Shown here: positions 34,301-38,405 of the stretch, one piece after another
Layout of the letters: the number at the start of each line of letters is the position of its first letter
Position numbering within the stretch: position 1 is the stretch's first letter
Assembly (NCBI GenBank): GCA_017462965.1
Contig: JAFTQC010000009.1
Span: 1-38,405 of the forward strand
Length of the DNA: 38,405 nucleotides
Origin: Clostridia bacterium
GTDB taxonomy: Bacteria; Bacillota; Clostridia; TANB77; UBA1234
Direction of reading: 5' to 3'
Notes under the pieces: model-generated
The model's database searches: none
Seen by the model: the letters and a program-made list of their open reading frames with translations, nothing else
What the model was told of the DNA's origin: nothing
Translations under genes and position numbers: made by a program

Positions 34301-34641
34301 TTAGAAGTCAGTTGCGTAATATTTTTATTTGCAAGTGTTTCACCACTAATATATTCCAAAAAAATACATCCAACTTTTTCTTTTCTTTGTGTAGCAGCAT
34401 CTGTTGCTATCATATTGCTATAGTTGATTATTTTCACAATATTATCGCAAGAATTAAGCCTATGCAAAGCTTGTACTTCTCTTAAAAAAATCCCTTGGTA
34501 TAAAGGCTGATCAATACCGTATATGACTTTACGAACATATAGATTTCCTGTTTGCTCATCCTGAACAAGGTCAACTATGGAATTTGTATCACCTCGCTCG
34601 CTTAATCTACGAATCCCTTTTAACTCACTATATTTAGACAT
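31396..34641 (-). CDS. mkoA: Ser/Thr protein kinase fused to SF1 (Upf1/COG1112-like) helicase, MkoA-like
   Basis: A 1081-residue two-domain protein. The kinase (about 10-270) has all catalytic parts: Lys38 (YVRKVI), Glu55 (LREVQAL), HRD 137-139 (IIHRDINPNNIML), DFG 157-159 (VIDFGIC) and YSAPEV. The helicase has Walker A GPPGTGKT (593-600), VIVDEAAKATYPE, LVGDHKQLPP, IQYRMHP, DAFQGGQKEV and NVSLSRAQSLLI, the order of Upf1-like superfamily 1B. This fusion is the defining feature of MkoA in the Mokosh type I anti-phage system as I know it. GAGGTGG lies 6 nt before the ATG at 34641; the frame start at 34656 overlaps that site. It sits 28 nt after the nuclease/TPR gene and 2 nt before the winged-helix gene. 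No membrane segment is seen. Confidence 0.85.
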   Translation of the reverse strand: MSKYSELKGIRRLSERGDTNSIVDLVQDEQTGNLYVRKVIYGIDQPLYQGIFLREVQALHRLNSCDNIVKIINYSNMIATDAATQRKEKVGCIFLEYISGETLANKNITQLTSKQKFKIVKQLLSAIETAHHEGIIHRDINPNNIMLDENEDVKVIDFGICKIKQMVNSATVFRMGTNLYSAPEVHLHSQNATEQSDLYSIGAVMYYLFTGKQPPVATAFQDIIEKASGFDIELKPIIAKLVAESPGERYKDISELKADLAEILERFLDVRYTAVLTLDFEKFNKLKNLNLIPRNSTIRDINDIVPSNYMELYISQDDDKYQFLGTNYYLECIYNENTNIFMVAKVQKIVPLEREIMKRKFCEISAKLSLPDPRFIHKLPQNDNLEIKNIVDAYCEGYRSKDNVDAEYKKKYGAWRELLTLTKKSIEESVQRFSYDSYKIEGNICSFKLSDGVFFGDTIFNKETRFVFEKKKKDKNKLIYIGNYDEDILVDEHVILKIRFLRKPEGLPAKGFICLDYSENMINIDRQLDALDSIERENYTCSYSLKEIFAGVSSPKTDQLYGKIKFLNARLDSSQAAAVEKALYSESIAIIQGPPGTGKTNVVIEIIRQILKNNADYPDLPEKKILLVSQSHPAVDKMLDDLIQQNPVKPNLIRVGRDEKLNDEIREEFGLNYVKDNWVDQVRKNCKDMAESYCKELGVSYTEFESYYKEYEKKFVSNIEPQTIDEGLIESFGSKTNTPSKEKLRKILEIQKQWSERLSQCEEVDLYIIKNTTIIAGTCTGFISNRVLRNTTFDYVIVDEAAKATYPELAVSFSKAEKIILVGDHKQLPPVLDTDIIEENKETLHKDDFTEGLFEKLYDNFPKENKHRLSIQYRMHPVIGSLISKVFYENEIQNGTPKEKRNIGIDDYNDVAIEWITTSKLSTAKRYEKKVGNETNATYKNDAEISIIRDKLHELDSLTSRVIRVGVITAYRAQKSAIKDMIKQQNFKYLHVEVDTVDAFQGGQKEVIIYSTVRSSSKANRIGFLKSEARLNVSLSRAQSLLIIVGDLDFLNNPHIHGNKFPEIIQYINQTQGCRITEVGE

Positions 34642-34669
34642 GTTTATCCACCTCATTATCCCATTTTAT

Positions 34670-36781
34670 TTATTCCAATATTGTTAATTTCATTTTTTCT
34701 TTAGGAAATGTCAACTGCGTTTGATGCGTTTCATCAAATACTAATAATATCGCAGCCTCATTAAATCCACAGTCCTTATTGAGTTGATCGACAAATCTAT
34801 CCATACTATTTGAGAGCGGATTAATCTCAAGTCTTATATCAACTTGTCCAATTATCGCGTCACCTGTAAGTTTATTACCAATAACTTTCATTTCAACACT
34901 TATATCATCTGCCCGAATCACATACTCCCTTATATGTTCTCCAAATTCGTGATTTAAGTGAAGTACTCTTTGATCTAAAAGGCTCTCCATCATATGTTTA
35001 TATGATTCATAATCATCATATAATTTAAAAATTGTCGGTACCGCAACTTCATCGAAAATAGTCTTTGAACTTTTCCTTATAGGATTTTCCTCATCTTGCA
35101 AAGTAAATTGCAGCATACTGATTTCAATTTGTGGAGGATATAATCCAATTGCCGTTCTGGCCATATTATTATCCGTTCGATATGAAAACACTTCCTGATT
35201 CTCTAAAAAGACTCTCATACCATTCTCCATCGATTGAACAAAAAACGGATACAAATATTCTCTTCCCCAGTCTATTACCGGAATCTTAACTTCGCCTACT
35301 ATGTTATGTTTTCTTCTAAATACTTCATTCCACTTTTGAAATGCAACTTGCCATCCACTAGCATCTATATGAAATTTGTTTGTAGCTAGCATTAATAAAA
35401 CGGCTTCGTTTTCATCATCCCCACTATAAGCAACATATTTTTCACAATTTTCAACAACTGAAGTAAAATCATCAAACAATTGGCTAATTTGCGCCCTCAA
35501 CATATATGCCTTCGCACATTTAGGTTCCAAACACAGTACATGATCTAAATATTCTGTTGCTAACTCCGCATTTGACTTATAGATTAAGGAAGCAAAAAAT
35601 ACATACGCATCCACAAATTTATCATTAAGCTCAATACACTTCTTCAATGCTTCCTTTGCATTTTCATTATCTTCTAATCCCTGATAATTTATTGCACTTA
35701 TATAAAAAACAATACAATCCCATTCACTTTGATCTATGGCTTCCAAGCATCTTTGTGACTCGCCAAATTCCATTTTATACATATGTGCTTTTGCAAACTC
35801 AACAATACAATCAACTTCTTTCCTACACAGGTCCTTTCGTTCAATAACAGCATCGTAATCTCCCATTATATTCAAGATCATGAGAAGTATCCCTTCCAGT
35901 TCTTGGCACATTTTCAAAATACTTTCAATACTATTTTTAGCTTCTAATAATTGATCATTTTCAAGAAAGAATTTTATTAATAAAAGCTTATCCTTTATAC
36001 TTTCATATTCTATAATCAAACCATCAATAAAAGCTGAAATATCCCTTTTTGTCTCTTTTTCAATTACAGAAGAAACACGTTGTCCCTTAGGAATAAATGA
36101 TTCTATCTTGCTCGTCTTATGCTTCTTAATAATTTCTCCTAAATCATTTTTAGACAAATGTCCACCTATTGGTCGAAAGCGGTTACAGATTAATGCCGCC
36201 AATTCATTAAATAGTGCATCAGTATCAATATAAATATTTTTATTTCGTGCCCACTTTTCGATTGCGCTTTTTGCAATATCAATTCTACTCGTGCTTTCAA
36301 CTGCAAAAAAATCACATTGTAGAAATTTTTTTACATCAATCTTACTCTTTTTACAAAGTTCATCCATTTCTTTAAATAACTCTTGTTTATCTTCATATAA
36401 AATTCCATCTCGTGCCTGTAAATATCTGTTTTTATATTGTAGCAAATTTCGAAAATCATCATTACACTCCGAACCTATAAAAACCGTCTCCTCAAGGATA
36501 TTACTTGTTCGTAATAATTCTGACACCTTGGGCAAAGTGAATTGATTGATTTTTACTTGAAAATGTAATCGTCTACCATTTTCAAGAACAATGCAAAAAT
36601 CGTTTTTTGATTCAAATGTAATTTCTGCCAACCCCTTTTCAAGATATTCAAACATGTACTTTATGCTTGCGCAATCTTGTTCTGAAAAGCCAATACTGCT
36701 TATCATACCACCAACATTTTTTCGTCCATTTACATAATCCATTTTACTGTACTCCTCTTTTATTCTTTCGTTTTCAAGCAT
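34670..36781 (-). CDS. protein with N-terminal restriction-nuclease-like motif and TPR repeats
   Basis: A 703-residue protein. Near the N-terminus, NVGGMISSIGF is followed by ITFESKNDFCIVL and LHFQVKINQF: Glu57, Asp61 and Gln75-x-Lys77 form the E-D-QxK arrangement of a PD-(D/E)XK fold like that in Cap4/DUF4297 effectors. Residues about 365-475 are TPR-like helical pairs (NAKEALKKCIELNDKFVDAY, then ATEYLDHVLCLEPKCAKAYM). The C-terminal ~200 residues are unrecognised. The start is the ATG at 36781 with GGAAG 5 nt upstream; the frame itself opens with a TTG four codons earlier. As first gene of the kinase-helicase operon it may be a sensor-effector. The nuclease assignment rests on a short motif. 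Confidence 0.65.
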   Translation of the reverse strand: MLENERIKEEYSKMDYVNGRKNVGGMISSIGFSEQDCASIKYMFEYLEKGLAEITFESKNDFCIVLENGRRLHFQVKINQFTLPKVSELLRTSNILEETVFIGSECNDDFRNLLQYKNRYLQARDGILYEDKQELFKEMDELCKKSKIDVKKFLQCDFFAVESTSRIDIAKSAIEKWARNKNIYIDTDALFNELAALICNRFRPIGGHLSKNDLGEIIKKHKTSKIESFIPKGQRVSSVIEKETKRDISAFIDGLIIEYESIKDKLLLIKFFLENDQLLEAKNSIESILKMCQELEGILLMILNIMGDYDAVIERKDLCRKEVDCIVEFAKAHMYKMEFGESQRCLEAIDQSEWDCIVFYISAINYQGLEDNENAKEALKKCIELNDKFVDAYVFFASLIYKSNAELATEYLDHVLCLEPKCAKAYMLRAQISQLFDDFTSVVENCEKYVAYSGDDENEAVLLMLATNKFHIDASGWQVAFQKWNEVFRRKHNIVGEVKIPVIDWGREYLYPFFVQSMENGMRVFLENQEVFSYRTDNNMARTAIGLYPPQIEISMLQFTLQDEENPIRKSSKTIFDEVAVPTIFKLYDDYESYKHMMESLLDQRVLHLNHEFGEHIREYVIRADDISVEMKVIGNKLTGDAIIGQVDIRLEINPLSNSMDRFVDQLNKDCGFNEAAILLVFDETHQTQLTFPKEKMKLTILE

Positions 36782-36883
36782 ACAATCTTCCAAATCCTAG
36801 TTATGTTCCCACTATGCTAACTCCACCTTCTCAATAATACACTTTCATTTTAACTATTTTAATGATAAAAAGTATTTAGCAAA

Positions 36884-36925
36884 AAGGCAACCGCAAGCCG
36901 TCCTCCAACACCTCGAAATTGCCTT
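36884..36925 (-). terminator. probable terminator of the lipoprotein gene
   Basis: Arms AAGGCAA (36884-36890) and TTGCCTT (36919-36925) pair; on the minus strand the stem runs into a T-run (TTGCCTTTTT). The 28-nt loop is GC-rich and can fold further. The remainder of the gap 36782-37106 holds a weak promoter candidate for the downstream operon (TATTAT near 36832) and one CTGGTATAAA word at 37022-37031 that also occurs at 5766-5775 beside the integrase. Confidence 0.6.
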
Positions 36926-37106
36926 GTCATACTTTATTCACTTAACATTCTTTTTTAGTCATTTTCAGACTCATTTAATCCGCCACGTCACAGCCCCAAA
37001 TCCTTAATTTTTGGCTTAAATCTGGTATAAAAATCCTCTCTCAAACTCCCACAACCCTTGATTTTCCTACATTCTTCCAGAAAAGCAACTTCTTGCCGTG
37101 GCACCT

Positions 37107-37607
37107 CTACCAACAATTCCCGCACTGTCTTTTTTCCAAACCGGGCTTTATCATTTCGGAATAAGCTATCGCTTCATCATACGTATTAAAATAAACCGGG
37201 TAATCCATCGCATGCTCGCCATTTCCGGTTGCAGAACATTGTCCGACAATGTGTACTTTTCCGTTCTTTCCATTCACTGCATATGTTCCTGTTCCGCCTC
37301 CGGAAGAGTCTGGTGCTACTTCCGGTACTGGTGCAGAAGCGGGTTCCTGTATTGGTTCCGGTGTTGACTCCGGCATAGGTTCCGGTGTTGGTTCCGGTGT
37401 TTGCTCCGGCATAGGTTCCGGTGTTTGCTCTGCCGTCGGTTCCGGTGCATCCTTCTCGGTTTCCGGTACAACGGTTTCGTCACTAACCTCAGCAACGGAA
37501 TCGGTAAAATCAAGTGCCGTTTCCACTCCATAGTTTTCGCCTGCACATCCCGCTAACATCAAACATATTCCTATGGAACAAAAAATTCTTGTAATTTTTT
37601 TCCGCAT
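37107..37607 (-). CDS. lipoprotein with Pro-Glu repeat linker and Ada-type Cys domain
   Basis: A 166-residue secreted lipoprotein. The signal peptide MRKKITRIFCSIGICLMLAG ends in the lipobox LAGC (Cys21). Residues about 40-100 are a low-complexity linker of PEPTPEPMPE-type repeats, which would span the cell wall. The C-terminal ~55 residues (KVHIVGQC, then YFNTYDEAIAYSEMIKPGLE and KRQCGNCW) resemble the small zinc-binding Ada-like domain often attached to thermonuclease or competence-related proteins, with Cys residues spaced for metal binding. GGGAGG lies about 11 nt before the ATG. Exact function is unknown. It appears to be the first host gene beyond the island. Confidence 0.78.
   Translation of the reverse strand: MRKKITRIFCSIGICLMLAGCAGENYGVETALDFTDSVAEVSDETVVPETEKDAPEPTAEQTPEPMPEQTPEPTPEPMPESTPEPIQEPASAPVPEVAPDSSGGGTGTYAVNGKNGKVHIVGQCSATGNGEHAMDYPVYFNTYDEAIAYSEMIKPGLEKRQCGNCW
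37342..37447. repeat. tandem GGTTCCGGTG-type repeats inside the lipoprotein gene
   Basis: GGTTCCGGTGTT and related units (GCTCCGGCATA, GACTCCGGCATA) repeat about seven times in frame, coding the Pro-Glu-Pro linker on the minus strand. Such arrays change length by slippage in multiples of three bases, so the linker is probably variable among strains. Confidence 0.8.
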
Positions 37608-37789
37608 AATTCTCTATTCCCTCCCCATTATACCCCACCCTCCCTTTTTCCACCTTAACAGAACTGGCACACTTTGTCGAAAATCCACCAAAGCCCACAC
37701 CAAAAAGACCCGAACCACAAGGATTTCTCCCTGTAGCCCGAGCCCGCTACGAACACTGCCCTAATATAACATTTTCCGCAACTACACTC

Positions 37790-38257
37790 CTAATGCCTAA
37801 CAGAAAAATAATTCAACAAAATTTCTTTAATATGATTGTATCGTCGTGCATAGGAATTTTCTACACGAATAATCTGCAGATTGTGCAGGGCGCATATCTC
37901 ATTTTTCTTTTTATCCCTGCTTTTAACCACTTCATCGGTAAAGTGCTCTTTGCCATCCAGTTCAATTGCCAGCACCGGGATCTGTTGCTTGCCCATCTTT
38001 TCATAAACAACAAAATCAAATCTTCCGGAGTAAAACAAATCACTATAATTAACATTGTCGCTAAATACTTGGGAAATAGCTACCTCCTTTTGAATCTGAT
38101 ACTTGTTTTGCGATAGCCAGATATTTTCCAATGCGTGGTTCAAATTCTCCAAAAATGCCTCTTCTGTTGCCGTACTGAATGGTTTGACACCCAAAGCACG
38201 GGAATTGGTAAGCACCGTTGAAAATAGCACTACACCAATTATATACACTTTGCACAC
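37790..38257 (-). CDS. DUF2726-like nuclease domain, probably the 3' part of a frameshifted gene
   Basis: A 155-codon open frame whose last ~120 residues resemble the DUF2726/PD-(D/E)XK family: TATEEAFLENL, FDFVVYEK, VLAIELDGKEHF (the E-x-D-G core), then RDKKKNEICALHNLQIIRVE. The open frame begins with a GTG and no ribosome binding site, and its first ~25 residues (YIIGVVLFSTVLTNSRALGV) look like the tail of a helix-turn-helix domain read from the neighbouring frame. It overlaps the HTH frame at 38061-38381 by 197 nt. I therefore think the two were one gene; a separate nuclease with an undetected start is the alternative. Confidence 0.5.
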   Translation of the reverse strand: MCKVYIIGVVLFSTVLTNSRALGVKPFSTATEEAFLENLNHALENIWLSQNKYQIQKEVAISQVFSDNVNYSDLFYSGRFDFVVYEKMGKQQIPVLAIELDGKEHFTDEVVKSRDKKKNEICALHNLQIIRVENSYARRYNHIKEILLNYFSVRH

Positions 38258-38381
38258 TTGTGAGGTTTAAATATTTTTTTACATCTTTCGGCGTAATCCC
38301 GCGCTTGTCCATGATTCTGCGGAGATTGATTCCGGTTTCTTTAAGGTTAATTGTAGGGAATATATATTTTGATTTTTCCAT
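38061..38381 (-). pseudogene. HTH (XRE-like) 5' part of the apparently frameshifted gene
   Basis: A 106-codon frame. Residues 1-49 (FPTINLKETGINLRRIMDKR, then VKKYLNLTSVQSVYNW) match the first part of a small helix-turn-helix family common in clostridia; after Trp49 the sequence stops resembling it and runs as unnatural Cys/Gly-rich sequence over the nuclease domain of the other frame. The expected continuation appears one frame away, so a one-base change near 38220-38240 is likely. AGGAT lies 5 nt before the ATG at 38381. Confidence 0.45.
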
Positions 38382-38405
38382 AGCTTATCCTATTCCACCT
38401 CTCTA

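Noticed and set aside
34670-36781. Reading the TPR protein as a pure scaffold
   Set aside because: The N-terminal Glu-Asp-QxK spacing is too regular for a restriction-type fold to be ignored, so it is reported as a candidate nuclease instead.
37249-37533. Plus-strand Gly-Ser-rich open frame
   Set aside because: It is the antisense reading of the Pro-Glu repeats of the lipoprotein gene.

Overview
The window looks like a chromosome segment of an anaerobic, low-to-moderate GC Firmicute, most likely a clostridial gut organism of the Lachnospiraceae type. The basis is the strong AGGAGG ribosome binding sites, a rubrerythrin gene, an ApbE / NusG-domain-II / Gx-transporter cluster, a Tn916-type integrase and excisionase, and short gene spacing. 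The family placement is inference; there is no rRNA or other marker gene here.

Layout. (1) 1-5.6 kb is ordinary host chromosome: the start of a rubrerythrin gene, a PlsC-type acyltransferase overlapping a GH2 glycosidase, a lipoprotein ApbE flavin transferase divergent from a NusG-domain-II protein and a Gx transporter, and a low-molecular-weight tyrosine phosphatase. (2) 5.6-8.5 kb is a recombination module: a cluster of TATACCA repeats, a Tn916-like Int and Xis, a small unknown gene, and about 500 bp of repeat-rich, hairpin-rich DNA without genes. (3) 8.5-24.9 kb is one ten-gene, minus-strand operon. Reading in the direction of transcription it holds a small winged-helix regulator, a C5-cytosine methyltransferase, a SNF2 helicase (DrmD-like), an N6-adenine methyltransferase (type III Mod-like), a type III Res-like helicase-nuclease, DrmA, DrmB, DrmC, a 72-residue protein and a DUF262/HNH (GmrSD-like) protein. 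I read it as a hybrid DISARM system that has taken in a type III restriction-modification pair, a second methylase and a type IV-like nuclease. It has its own promoter with a palindromic operator and its own terminator. (4) 25.1-29.7 kb is a second minus-strand group: an AbiEi/AbiEii-like antitoxin-toxin pair with 18-bp repeated operators, a GIY-YIG nuclease, a 445-residue protein with a deaminase-like zinc motif, and a 287-residue unknown. (5) 30.0-36.8 kb is a third minus-strand operon: a protein with an N-terminal restriction-nuclease-like motif plus TPRs, a Ser/Thr kinase fused to a Upf1-like SF1 helicase (the domain pair of MkoA in type I Mokosh), and a winged-helix protein that may be a degenerate PLD partner. 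(6) 37.1-38.4 kb is a repeat-rich lipoprotein and an apparently frameshifted HTH-DUF2726 gene, and looks like host chromosome again.

Taken together, 5.7-36.9 kb reads as a defence island delivered by a Tn916-family recombinase, with no conjugation genes visible. The most interesting parts are the hybrid DISARM operon, the Mokosh-like operon with an extra nuclease/TPR gene, and the putative deaminase with its neighbours. No CRISPR array, tRNA, rRNA or insertion sequence was recognised.
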